From NCBI RefSeq assembly GCF_003254525.1, contig NZ_QFYS01000006.1:186001-250000 (forward strand): DNA of 64,000 nucleotides, read 5' to 3'. Position numbers and translations under genes: made by a program. Position 1 is the stretch's first letter. Each line of letters starts with the position of its first letter. Below the pieces are notes generated by a model that was not told where the DNA came from, made no database searches, and worked only from the letters and a program-made list of their open reading frames with translations. The DNA is from Phenylobacterium kunshanense. Its GTDB lineage: Bacteria; Pseudomonadota; Alphaproteobacteria; Caulobacterales; Caulobacteraceae. Below, one piece after another: positions 26,397 to 34,264 of the stretch.

Positions 26397-27980
26397 ATGG
26401 AAGCGGTGAAGGAACGGGAAAGCGTGGCCGAGCGGCTGGAAGCCGCCGCGCTCAACGGCATGACCATGGCGGTCTGGGCCGATGTACAGCCGAACAAGGC
26501 GGCCGTGATCGACCCGGACGGCGCGACGCGATCGTTCGCCGAAGTGAACGCCAACGCCAACCGCCTCGTGCGGCTGATGCGCAAGGCGGGCCTGAAGGCC
26601 GGCGACGGCGTGGCGCTGGTGATGTCCAACCGGCACGAGTTCCTGGAGATCCAGTCCGCGACCCTGCGGGCCGGCTTCCGGATCACCCCCGTGAACTGGC
26701 ACCTGACCGCCGAGGAGGTCGCCTACATCCTCAACGACTGCGAGGCCCAGGCCCTGTTCGGCGAGGCGCGGATCGCCACCGTCGCCCCCGCTGCGGCCCA
26801 GGCGCCGAACCTGCGCCTCAAGATCGCCGTGGGCGGCGGCCTCGATGGCTTCACGAACTACGATCAGGCGCTGGCCGGCCTCGACCCGTCCGACATCGAC
26901 GACCCGGTGCTCGGCAACCAGATGCTCTACACCTCGGGCACCACAGGCCGGCCGAAGGGCGTGTTCCGCCCGACGCCGGTGGTCACGCCCCAGGCCATGT
27001 ACGCCATGCGCGGCTACGACGCCCACTCGGTGCAGCTCTGTGCGGGCCCCGCGTACCACGCCGCTCCGCTGGCCTTCGACGTACGAGCCGCCATGGGCGC
27101 CGGCGCAACCCTGGTGTTCCTCGACAAGTGGGATTCGGAACACACCCTCCGCACCATCGCCGAGCGCAAGGTCACGCACATGCACCTGGTGCCGATCATG
27201 TTCCAGCGCCTGCTGGCTCTGCCGGCCGAGGTGAAGGCGAAGTACGACGTCTCCAGCGTCCGATACATCGTTCACGGCGCGGCCCCGTGCCCGCCCGAAG
27301 TGAAGTACGCGATGATCGAATGGTTCGGTCCGGTGCTGAGCGAATACTACGCCGGCTCCGAGGGCGGCGCGGGCTTCATGATCAACTCCGAGGAGTGGCT
27401 GAAGAAGCCCGGCTCCGTCGGCAAGAAGCCCGAGCTGCTGGGCTCAAAGATCCTCGACGAGGCCGGGAACGAGTGCCCGCCGAACGTCTCGGGCACGATC
27501 TATCACCAGCTCCCGCCGGGGGGCGGCTTCACCTACTACAAGGACGAGAAGAAGACCCAGGCGTCCCGCGTCGGCGACTACTTCACCATGGGCGACATGG
27601 GCTACTTCGACGAGGACGGGTACCTGTTCCTCACCGGCCGCAGCGCCGAGACGATCATCTCCGGCGGGGTGAACATCTATCCGCAGGAAATCGACAACGA
27701 GCTGATCAAGCATGAGGCGGTCGCCGACAGCGCCACCGTGGGCGTCCCGCACGACGAGTGGGGCGAGCAGGTGAAGGCCGTGATCCTGCTGAAGCCGGGC
27801 TACGAGCCCTCCAGCCTGCTGGCCGACGAGATCCTGGCCTTCGCCCGCGACAGCCTGCCCAGCTTCAAGGTCCCCCGCAGCCTCGACTTCGTCACCGAGC
27901 TGCCGCGCTCCGAGGCCGGCAAGATCCAGCGCGGCAAGGTGCGGGCGCCTTACTGGGAAGGCCGCGCGCGGCAGATCTGA
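26397..27980 (+). CDS. Acyl-CoA synthetase (AMP-binding family)
   Basis: Adenylate-forming ligase of 527 residues that activates a carboxylic acid, probably a fatty acid, to its CoA thioester. Motifs in order are the P-loop YTSGTTGRPKGV at about residue 178, the A5-type segment SEYYAGSEGG, TGRSAETIISGGVNIYPQEI in the C-terminal hinge, and the catalytic lysine in SEAGKIQRGKV. The ATG at 26397 has GGAGGAAGACGGG before it, an excellent site, so the longer open frame upstream is not used. It is divergent from the putative regulator at 26226. The substrate cannot be stated more closely. Confidence 0.92.
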   Translation: MEAVKERESVAERLEAAALNGMTMAVWADVQPNKAAVIDPDGATRSFAEVNANANRLVRLMRKAGLKAGDGVALVMSNRHEFLEIQSATLRAGFRITPVNWHLTAEEVAYILNDCEAQALFGEARIATVAPAAAQAPNLRLKIAVGGGLDGFTNYDQALAGLDPSDIDDPVLGNQMLYTSGTTGRPKGVFRPTPVVTPQAMYAMRGYDAHSVQLCAGPAYHAAPLAFDVRAAMGAGATLVFLDKWDSEHTLRTIAERKVTHMHLVPIMFQRLLALPAEVKAKYDVSSVRYIVHGAAPCPPEVKYAMIEWFGPVLSEYYAGSEGGAGFMINSEEWLKKPGSVGKKPELLGSKILDEAGNECPPNVSGTIYHQLPPGGGFTYYKDEKKTQASRVGDYFTMGDMGYFDEDGYLFLTGRSAETIISGGVNIYPQEIDNELIKHEAVADSATVGVPHDEWGEQVKAVILLKPGYEPSSLLADEILAFARDSLPSFKVPRSLDFVTELPRSEAGKIQRGKVRAPYWEGRARQI

Positions 27981-28049
27981 AGCCCGCCCCTGGCGGTTTC
28001 CGGACGTCGCATCTAGGGTCCCCCAAACCTGTTTTTCGGGGGATTCCAG

Positions 28050-29342
28050 TTGAAGACGTTCGCCCTGGCTGCACTCTGCGCCGCCGCCATCGCCCTGCCC
28101 GCCGCCGCCCAGACGGCGGGGACTACCTTCGTCCAGGCCGGACGCGTTCTGGTCGACCCCGCGAGCGGCAAGGTCGAGACGCAGAAGACCCTGGTGATCC
28201 AGGGCGGCAAGGTGGTGCGGGTCGCCGACGGCTACGTCTCCGAGCCCGGCGGCAAGGTCGTCGACCTTAAGGATCGGTTCGTCCTGCCCGGCCTGATCGA
28301 CAGCCATGTCCACATCACCGGCCAGCAGAACCCGAACAGCCGCCTGGAAGAGGTGACCCAGTCGGGCGCCGAGCAGGCGATGGTGGGCGCCCGCTACGCC
28401 CGCAAGACCCTGATGGCCGGCTTCACCACCGTGGCCGACCTCGGCGGCGACAACGAGGCCGTCTTCGCCCTGCGCAAGGCCACGGCCCTCGGCGACGTTC
28501 CCGGACCGCGCATCGTCGCCGCCGGCTCGGCGATCTCGATCCACGGCGGCCATGGCGACGTGAACGGCTACCGCGAGGACGTGATGCACGTGCTGCGGCC
28601 GGAGTCGGTCTGTTCCGGCGCGGCCGACTGCTCGCGCGCGGTCCGCGAACAGGTCTGGAAGGGCGCCGACGTCATCAAGATCACCGCCACCGGCGGCGTG
28701 CTCTCGAACACCGCCGCGGGCCTGGGCCAGCAGTTCTCGGACGAGGAGCTGAAGGCGATCGTGGACTCCGCGCACCGCATGGGTCGCCGCGTGACGGCCC
28801 ACGCCCACGGGGGCGACGGCATCACCAGCTTCCTGAAGGCCGGCGGCGACTCCATCGAACACGGCACCTGGCTCGACGCCGAGGGCATCGCGCTTCTCAA
28901 GAAGAACGGGGGCTACCTCGTGCCGACCCTGATGGCGGGCGACTTCGTGGTCGGCATCGCCAAGGGCCCGAACAACTTCTTCACCCCCGCCCAGACCGCC
29001 AAGGCGCTGCAGGCCGGACCGATGATGCTGGATATGACTCGGCGCGCGCATCAGGCCGGCGTCAAGATCGCCTTCGGCACCGACACCGGAGTCTCGGCCC
29101 ACGGCGACAACGCCGGCGAGTTCGCCCTCCTGCTGAAGGCGGGCATGACCTCGCTGGAGACGATCCAGGCCGCCACGGTCAACGCCGCCGACCACCTGCA
29201 GCTGGGCCAGGTCGCCGGCCGCCTCACCCCCGGCTACAGCGCCGACCTGATCGCCGTGGACGGCGACCCGACCAAGGACGCCACGATCCTGACCAAGGTC
29301 GGCTTCGTGATGAAGGACGGGGTCGTTTACAAGGCCGAGTGA
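28050..29342 (+). CDS. Exported amidohydrolase family protein
   Basis: Metal-dependent hydrolase of 430 residues with a signal peptide (KTFALAALCAAAIALPAAAQ). The amidohydrolase metal-site motif is HVHITGQQN, with IKITATGG, the later histidine region (AHAHGGDGI, DSIEHGTWLD) and the conserved aspartate in AFGTDTGVSAHGD. Related Caulobacter enzymes cleave Xaa-Pro or Xaa-Arg/Lys dipeptides, so a periplasmic dipeptidase is a fair guess. The TTG start at 28050 is supported by GGGGGA six bases upstream. It follows the acyl-CoA synthetase by 69 bases on the same strand but need not be functionally linked. Confidence 0.88.
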   Translation: MKTFALAALCAAAIALPAAAQTAGTTFVQAGRVLVDPASGKVETQKTLVIQGGKVVRVADGYVSEPGGKVVDLKDRFVLPGLIDSHVHITGQQNPNSRLEEVTQSGAEQAMVGARYARKTLMAGFTTVADLGGDNEAVFALRKATALGDVPGPRIVAAGSAISIHGGHGDVNGYREDVMHVLRPESVCSGAADCSRAVREQVWKGADVIKITATGGVLSNTAAGLGQQFSDEELKAIVDSAHRMGRRVTAHAHGGDGITSFLKAGGDSIEHGTWLDAEGIALLKKNGGYLVPTLMAGDFVVGIAKGPNNFFTPAQTAKALQAGPMMLDMTRRAHQAGVKIAFGTDTGVSAHGDNAGEFALLLKAGMTSLETIQAATVNAADHLQLGQVAGRLTPGYSADLIAVDGDPTKDATILTKVGFVMKDGVVYKAE

Positions 29343-29351
29343 CGCCGCTGC

Positions 29352-29373
29352 GTCGGATGGGAAATCATCCGAC
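29352..29373 (+). terminator. Hairpin GTCGGATG-CATCCGAC after the amidohydrolase
   Basis: An 8-base perfect inverted repeat with a 6-base spacer begins 10 bases after the stop codon of the amidohydrolase. It has no T-run, so it is only a possible terminator; it could also be an operator of the aminotransferase gene at 29423. Confidence 0.4.
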
Positions 29374-29422
29374 ACCAAGCGTGTTTGGCCGCGGCGCGCG
29401 ACGCAGGGCATAAGCCGCGGCC

Positions 29423-30583
29423 ATGATCCCGTTCATCGATCTCCAGGCCCAGCGGGCCCGCCTCGGCCAGCCGCTGGAGGACGCGATCCTCAAGGTGGTC
29501 CGCTCGGGCGCCTACGTCATGGGCCCCGAGATCGCCCAGTTCGAGGCCGAGCTCGCCGCCTTCGGCCAGGCGCCCTTTGCGCTGTCGTGCGGCTCGGGCA
29601 CCGAGGCCCTCGTGCTGCCGCTGATGGCCTGGGAGATCGGACCCGGGGACGCGGTCTTCTGCCCGTCCTTCACCTTCGCCGCGACCGCAGAGGCGATGCC
29701 GCTTGTGGGCGCCTCGCCGGTGTTCGTGGACGTGCTGCCCGACACCTACAACCTCGACCCCGCCAAGCTCGACGCCGCGATCCAGGCCGTGAAGGCCGAG
29801 GGCAAGCTCACGCCCCGTGCCGTGATCGCCGTCGACCTGTTCGGCCAGCCCGCGAACTATCCGGCCATCGCGGCCGTCTGTGCGCAGCATGGCCTGAAGC
29901 TGATCGCCGACAGCGCCCAGGGCTTCGGCGGCACGCTCCGGGGTCACCACCCGATCCACTGGGCGGACGTGACCACCACCTCGTTCTTCCCGGCCAAGCC
30001 GCTGGGCTGCTACGGCGACGGCGGGGCGGTGCTGTGCAAGGACGTGCGCCTTCACGACCTGCTGGTCTCCTTGCGCGTCCACGGCCAGGCGGTGAAGTCC
30101 GACCTGGAAGGCCGCACCTTCGACCATGACCCCAAATACCTGAACATGCGGGTCGGGATGAACAGCCGGATGGACACCATCCAGGCCGCGGTGCTCTTGC
30201 AGAAGCTGACCATCTTCGCCGACGAGATCGAGGCCCGGAACAACGTCGCCGCCCGCTACGCCGAGGGCCTCGGCGACGTGGTCCGCACGCCAGCCGTGAT
30301 GGACGGCGGCGTCTCCGTCTGGGCGCAATACACCATCGAGACCGACGACCGCGACGGCCTGGCGGCCCACCTGCGGGGCGAGGGCGTTCCGACGGCGGTC
30401 TACTATCCGATCCCGCTGCACAGACAGGCGCCCTACGCCCGCTATCCGCAGCCCGGCGGCCTGCCGGTGACGGAGGCCGCGGCCGGGCGGGTCATCAGCC
30501 TGCCCATGCACGCCTACCTCCAGCCCGAAACCCAGGACGTGATCATCTCGGCGATCCGCAACTGGGTGAAGCGGAACGGCTAG
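29423..30583 (+). CDS. DegT/DnrJ/EryC1/StrS family aminotransferase
   Basis: PLP-dependent sugar aminotransferase family protein of 386 residues. The N-terminal motif IPFIDLQAQRA is typical, CGSGTEAL binds the cofactor phosphate, DSAQGFG carries the aspartate that pairs with the pyridine, and FFPAKPLGCYGDGG contains the PLP lysine. Such enzymes transaminate keto groups on nucleotide sugars for polysaccharide or lipopolysaccharide. No nucleotide-sugar genes stand beside it, so it is an orphan here and its substrate is open. The ATG at 29423 starts straight at the conserved region. Confidence 0.93.
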   Translation: MIPFIDLQAQRARLGQPLEDAILKVVRSGAYVMGPEIAQFEAELAAFGQAPFALSCGSGTEALVLPLMAWEIGPGDAVFCPSFTFAATAEAMPLVGASPVFVDVLPDTYNLDPAKLDAAIQAVKAEGKLTPRAVIAVDLFGQPANYPAIAAVCAQHGLKLIADSAQGFGGTLRGHHPIHWADVTTTSFFPAKPLGCYGDGGAVLCKDVRLHDLLVSLRVHGQAVKSDLEGRTFDHDPKYLNMRVGMNSRMDTIQAAVLLQKLTIFADEIEARNNVAARYAEGLGDVVRTPAVMDGGVSVWAQYTIETDDRDGLAAHLRGEGVPTAVYYPIPLHRQAPYARYPQPGGLPVTEAAAGRVISLPMHAYLQPETQDVIISAIRNWVKRNG

Positions 30584-30613
30584 GCCGGCGGCTCCCTTTG
30601 CGTGCGCTCGGAT

Positions 30614-30640
30614 GACAATTCCCCTCGGCGGGGAATTGTC
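30614..30640. terminator. Strong 11-base hairpin between the aminotransferase and the PEPxxWA gene
   Basis: GACAATTCCCC at 30614-30624 and GGGGAATTGTC at 30630-30640 pair perfectly over 11 bases with a TCGGC loop. It lies 30 bases after the aminotransferase stop and 74 bases before the next start. No T-run follows (TCTAG), and half of the stem is AT-rich, unlike usual terminators here, so a protein-binding palindrome is also possible. Confidence 0.55.
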
Positions 30641-30714
30641 TAGCTTCCGGCCGGCAAATCACGCCTGAACGTCGCCACCGGCGAGGGTGCGCCGGCATTG
30701 AGTCGGGGATTCTG

Positions 30715-31368
30715 ATGAAGTTGAAGATCGCAGCCGCTTTCGCGGCCTTTTCCATGCTGTCCGTCGGCGGCGCGGCCCAGGCCGCCGTCATCTACGACAA
30801 CTTCACCCGCAGCGAATACCACGCTCAAATCTCGAACTACGGCTACACCGCGGTCTTCCAGTCCAACATTGACCAGACGATCAACCAGATTGGCTCCCGT
30901 CTTCGAGGCGGCGAATCCGACGTCAAGTTCGTGATCATCGATCTGGGCAATGGCGTCGACCCGACTTCCACTGGCCAGACCGTGTTCAGCGATGTGAGCC
31001 ACGTCGTCGCCGGCGAAGGGTACGACTGGTTCTATTCCGATCTGTTCTCCTTCAACCTCAACGCTGGACGCTGGTACGCCGTCGGCGCCGTCGGCGCGCC
31101 AGGCTCTCCCCTGTACGTGAGCGGTGACTACGCCGCTCCGATCAACCCCGGCCCGACGTTCACGGCCTATTCCAACCGGAACATGAACGTCATGAGCTAC
31201 GACAACCCTGACAGCAATCTCGGTTTCGCCTGCTGCAACTTCCACACCCGGCTGCTCACCAGCGACAGTGTAGGCGCGGTGCCCGAGCCGGCGACCTGGG
31301 CGCTGATGATCCTCGGTTTCGGCAGCGCGGGCGCGATGCTCCGCCGGACCCGCTTCGCCGCGGCCTGA
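30715..31368 (+). CDS. PEPxxWA-CTERM sorting domain protein (1 of 5)
   Basis: Exported protein of 217 residues with a signal peptide (residues 1 to about 23, cleavage after AAQA) and a C-terminal sorting tail: VPEPATWALMILGFGSAG followed by a hydrophobic stretch and an LRR-type basic end. The middle domain is beta-rich (YDNFTRSEYHAQISNYGY) and has no family I can name; two adjacent cysteines occur in GFACCNFHT. Proteins of this type are thought to be recognised at the tail by an exosortase-like enzyme and delivered to the cell surface or matrix. No sorting enzyme gene is present in the window. Confidence 0.88.
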   Translation: MKLKIAAAFAAFSMLSVGGAAQAAVIYDNFTRSEYHAQISNYGYTAVFQSNIDQTINQIGSRLRGGESDVKFVIIDLGNGVDPTSTGQTVFSDVSHVVAGEGYDWFYSDLFSFNLNAGRWYAVGAVGAPGSPLYVSGDYAAPINPGPTFTAYSNRNMNVMSYDNPDSNLGFACCNFHTRLLTSDSVGAVPEPATWALMILGFGSAGAMLRRTRFAAA

Positions 31369-31394
31369 GGCCCGGCGCGGACATGTTCGACGAA

Positions 31395-31422
31395 GGGGCT
31401 CCGGCGGCGACGCCGGAGCCCC
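31395..31422 (+). terminator. Intrinsic terminator between convergent genes
   Basis: A 12-base GC-rich stem (GGGGCTCCGGCG and CGCCGGAGCCCC) with a GCGA tetraloop, preceded by AA and followed by TTT, lies 27 bases after the PEPxxWA gene stop. It also faces the stop of the convergent VOC gene at 31445, so it can serve both directions. Confidence 0.8.
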
Positions 31423-31444
31423 TTTCGCATAGGGAGGTCGGTGG

Positions 31445-32125
31445 TCAGGCCTCCAGCGAGCCGGTGATCGACGCGCGCTGGGACAGCTCGATCCAGTTGC
31501 CGTCGGGATCGCGCACCATCGAGATACGCGCCGTTGTTCCCAGCGTCACGGGCGCCAGCGCCTCGCGCCCTCCAGCCGCCAGGACCTTGGCGTGCTCGGC
31601 GTCAACCTTGAAGACCTGGAGGGTGATGTAGCGCCAGCCCGGCCCCTGCATCTGGGCGTCGGCCGGCGCATCCGGATCGGCCTCCAGCAGGACGAGGCTC
31701 TCGCCGGCGCGGAACACGCCCGGCCGCTCCTCCGGCAGACCCAGGGCCTGGCCATAGAAGCGCCGATGGACCTCGACGTCGCGCACGCCGAGCCGCACGC
31801 CGATCTGGGTGACGCCCTCGAAGCCCGGTGGGACGAGCGTGACCCGATTGCCTTCGGGATCGGCCATGGCCTTCGGGGCCGCCAGCCCTTGGCGCGCGAT
31901 CAGCAACTCGCGGTAGCCGCTGGGCGGGGTGGCCGGCAGCGGCGCCTCGTGGTGGTTGATCTTCAGCACGCTACCGAGCACGTCGTGCCGGTGCTGGTCC
32001 TGGCCGCGCCGGATCGGCAGTACGTGATCCAGCGGAACGCCCACCTCACCCTGCCAGAACGCCAGCATGGGCTGGAGGTCGTTGGTCGCGAGTCCGATGT
32101 CGATGCGCGGCTTGGCCAGTTCCAT
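31445..32125 (-). CDS. VOC family protein with two glyoxalase-fold domains
   Basis: Cytosolic protein of 226 residues made of two vicinal-oxygen-chelate modules, one at about 1-100 (RIDIGLATNDLQPMLAFWQG) and one at about 110-226 (RLGVRDVEVHRRFYGQALGL, ending with VRDPDGNWIELSQ). Candidate metal ligands include the histidines of KINHHEAPL and the C-terminal glutamate. Members of this superfamily are glyoxalases, ring-opening dioxygenases or antibiotic-binding proteins; nothing here singles one out. The ATG at 32125 has GGGGAGGG before it. It is divergent from the quinone oxidoreductase at 32200, and an operator-like palindrome lies between. Confidence 0.87.
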   Translation of the reverse strand: MELAKPRIDIGLATNDLQPMLAFWQGEVGVPLDHVLPIRRGQDQHRHDVLGSVLKINHHEAPLPATPPSGYRELLIARQGLAAPKAMADPEGNRVTLVPPGFEGVTQIGVRLGVRDVEVHRRFYGQALGLPEERPGVFRAGESLVLLEADPDAPADAQMQGPGWRYITLQVFKVDAEHAKVLAAGGREALAPVTLGTTARISMVRDPDGNWIELSQRASITGSLEA

Positions 32126-32172
32126 GGCACCCTCCCCTTGCGTCAGCACCATCGGCATGGAATGTGTGAAGT

Positions 32173-32186
32173 CAAACAGATGTTTG
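32173..32186. promoter_or_regulatory. Perfect palindrome CAAACAGATGTTTG, putative operator site 3
   Basis: A 14-base palindrome in the divergent region between the VOC gene (start 32125) and the quinone oxidoreductase (start 32200). Its last G is the first base of GAGGGG, the ribosome site of the oxidoreductase, exactly as at site 2. The shared string TGTTTGAGGGGA at both sites argues for a common design rather than chance. Confidence 0.72.
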
Positions 32187-32199
32187 AGGGGATGGGCCG

Positions 32200-33165
32200 A
32201 TGAAGGCTGCGGTCTACTACAAGAATGGCGGTCCCGAGGTTCTGCGCTACGAGGACGTTCCCGACCCGCAATGCCATCCCAAGGGCGTCGTGATCCGCGT
32301 CGAGGCGGTGTCGATCGAAGGCGGCGACACCCTGAACCGCTTCCGCGGCCCCCTCGTCACCCATCCCCACATCGTGGGCTACCAGGCCGCCGGCGAGGTG
32401 GTCGAGGTCGGCGCCGAGGTCACCACGCTGAAGGTCGGCGACCGGGTGTGCACCACCGGCGCTTTCGGCAGCCACGCCGAGCTGCGCGCCGTGCCGGCCC
32501 GCACCGCCTGGAAGATCCCCGACGGCCTCAGCACGAAGGAGGCGGCGGTCATCCCGGTCACCTTCGGCACCGCCGACGACTGCCTGTTCGAGTTCGGCCG
32601 CATGAAGAAGGGCGAGGTCGTCCTCGTCCAGGCCGGCGCGTCCGGCGTGGGCGTAGCCGCGATCCAGCTCGCGGCCCGGGCGGGCGCCTCCATGGTCCTG
32701 GCGACCGCCTCGTCGGACGAGCGGCTTGAGAAGCTGAAGGCCTATGGCCTCACCCACGGCATCAACTACCGCACCCACGACGTCGTGCAGGAGGTCATGC
32801 GCCTCACCGACAAGAAGGGCTGCGACGTGATCGTCGATTCCGTCGGCGGCCCCACCCTGCAGTCGTCGATCCTCAGCCTCGCCTACCGCGGCCGGGTGTC
32901 GATGGTGGGCCAGGCCGGCCGCGAGCCCATGACCGTGGACGTCGGCTCGATGATGGGCGGCAACCGCAGCCTCTCGGGCGTGTTCCTGGGCGCCGAAATC
33001 AACACTGACCGGGTGCAGGCCAACATCCAGCGCCTGATCGGCGACGTGGCGAAGGGCGAACTGAAGGTGCTGATCGACCGCGAATTCCCGCTGTCGCAGG
33101 CGGCCGAGGCGCACCGCTACATCGAAAGCCGTCAGGCGGTGGGACGGGTCCTGCTGATCCCCTGA
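32200..33165 (+). CDS. Zinc-independent quinone oxidoreductase (MDR family)
   Basis: NADPH-dependent oxidoreductase of 321 residues. The N-terminal GroES-like domain includes VGYQAAGEVVEVGAEVTTLK, and the nucleotide-binding domain has QAGASGVGVAAIQLAARAG. The cysteines that bind structural zinc in alcohol dehydrogenases are absent, as in quinone reductases of the QOR type. The ATG at 32200 follows GAGGGG by 8 bases, and the operator palindrome abuts that site. Control by the same regulator as the acyl-CoA carboxylase would place it in lipid or electrophile metabolism; this is inference. Confidence 0.9.
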   Translation: MKAAVYYKNGGPEVLRYEDVPDPQCHPKGVVIRVEAVSIEGGDTLNRFRGPLVTHPHIVGYQAAGEVVEVGAEVTTLKVGDRVCTTGAFGSHAELRAVPARTAWKIPDGLSTKEAAVIPVTFGTADDCLFEFGRMKKGEVVLVQAGASGVGVAAIQLAARAGASMVLATASSDERLEKLKAYGLTHGINYRTHDVVQEVMRLTDKKGCDVIVDSVGGPTLQSSILSLAYRGRVSMVGQAGREPMTVDVGSMMGGNRSLSGVFLGAEINTDRVQANIQRLIGDVAKGELKVLIDREFPLSQAAEAHRYIESRQAVGRVLLIP

Positions 33166-33171
33166 CGGCCT

Positions 33172-33264
33172 CTAGCCGAAGATCTTCAGCCACAGGCCTG
33201 CAAGGCCAAGCAGGATGAACGCCCACATCGCCAGGGACAGCAACAGGGGAACGATCACGCGCAT
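33172..33264 (-). CDS. Small single-span membrane protein, 30 residues
   Basis: A 30-codon frame (MRVIVPLLLSLAMWAFILLG, then LAGLWLKIFG) encodes one hydrophobic helix with a basic N-terminus. Codons favour G/C at the third position like the neighbouring genes, and GAGGGG lies 12 bases before the ATG, somewhat far. It fills the space between the quinone oxidoreductase stop and the hydrolase gene, on the opposite strand. I do not recognise a family. Expression is likely but not proven. Confidence 0.5.
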   Translation of the reverse strand: MRVIVPLLLSLAMWAFILLGLAGLWLKIFG

Positions 33265-33407
33265 GCTTCGGCTCGGCCCCTCCCCGCGGGCGATTCTGGC
33301 GACCATGATTGGCGCACAAGATTTCGGAAGACCAGCCGATTCACGTGCAGGGATTGTCGCAGCAGCCAGGACACAACTCTCAAGGTACGCGGCAGGGAGG
33401 ACTATTG

Positions 33408-34247
33408 ATGCCTAGAGCGCGAAACGGCGCCGTCGAGATCGAGTACCAGAGCTTCGGCGACGACCGGCCGGAAACGGTGCTGCTGGTGAATGGCCTGGGG
33501 TCGCAAATGACCCGCTGGCCCGAGGCGTTCTGCGAGAAACTGGTGGCCAGGGGCTACCGCGCCATCCGGTTCGACAACCGCGACACGGGGCTCTCCACCT
33601 GGTTCAAGTCGGGCGACCGTTACATCCTGAAGGACATGGCCGCCGACGCAATGGCGGTGCTCGATGCGGCCGGCGTGAAGCAGGCCCACATCGCCGGCGT
33701 CTCCATGGGCGGCATGATCGTGCAGCGCATCGCGATCGACTATCCGGCGCGGGTTCTGTCGCTCACCTCGATCATGTCGGCGCCGTCGGGCGACGTGGTC
33801 GCCACGCCCGAGGCCATGGCGGTGATCAGCAACCCGCCGCCCGATCCGGCCGCGGACTACGAGGCCTTCGTGGCCCACGGGGTGAAGAACGCCCGCGTCA
33901 TCGGCAGTCCGGCCTATCCCTGGACCGACGCCGAGCTGCGCGAGCGCGTGGTCGCCGAGCACGCCCGAGCCTTCAACCCGGCCGGGGTGGGCCGTCAGCG
34001 CCAGGCCATCGGCGCCGACGGCGACCGGACCGAGGAGCTGCGCAAGCTCAACGTCCCGACCGTCGTCCTCCATGGCGAGGACGATCCGCTCGTCCAGCCG
34101 GTCGGCGGGCGCGAGACGGCGGCGGCCATCCCCGGCGCCGAATTGCGGATGATCCCCGGCATGGGCCACGACGTGCCGCCGGCTCTCTACGACACTTTCG
34201 TCGACGCCATCTGCGCCGCAGCCAGCCGCGCCAAGACCAACGCTTGA
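33408..34247 (+). CDS. Alpha/beta hydrolase
   Basis: Serine hydrolase of 279 residues. The oxyanion strand is [14 protein letters not shown], the nucleophile elbow is GVSMGG, the acid is the aspartate in [10 protein letters not shown], and the histidine lies in GMGHDVP, a complete catalytic triad. The ATG at 33408 has GGGAGG seven bases upstream. It stands 17 bases before an SDR gene and then a phosphatase gene that overlaps by four bases, so the three are likely one transcript. The substrate is unknown; esterase or lactonase are possible. Confidence 0.9.
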   Translation: MPRARNGAVEIEYQSFGDDRPETVLLVNGLGSQMTRWPEAFCEKLVARGYRAIRFDNRDTGLSTWFKSGDRYILKDMAADAMAVLDAAGVKQAHIAGVSMGGMIVQRIAIDYPARVLSLTSIMSAPSGDVVATPEAMAVISNPPPDPAADYEAFVAHGVKNARVIGSPAYPWTDAELRERVVAEHARAFNPAGVGRQRQAIGADGDRTEELRKLNVPTVVLHGEDDPLVQPVGGRETAAAIPGAELRMIPGMGHDVPPALYDTFVDAICAAASRAKTNA

Positions 34248-34264
34248 GTCATCAGAGGAACATC

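Noticed and set aside
28024-28036. CAAACCTGTTTTT before the amidohydrolase as a fourth operator
   Set aside because: It lacks the CAAACA and TGTTTG half-sites with the two-base spacer and is not symmetric.
29375-29388. CCAAGCGTGTTTGG before the aminotransferase as a further operator
   Set aside because: One half-site is broken (CAAGC) and the spacing differs from the three exact sites.
27444-29411. A long minus-strand open frame opposite the amidohydrolase and the acyl-CoA synthetase
   Set aside because: Same antisense pattern; it crosses the end of one real gene and all of another.
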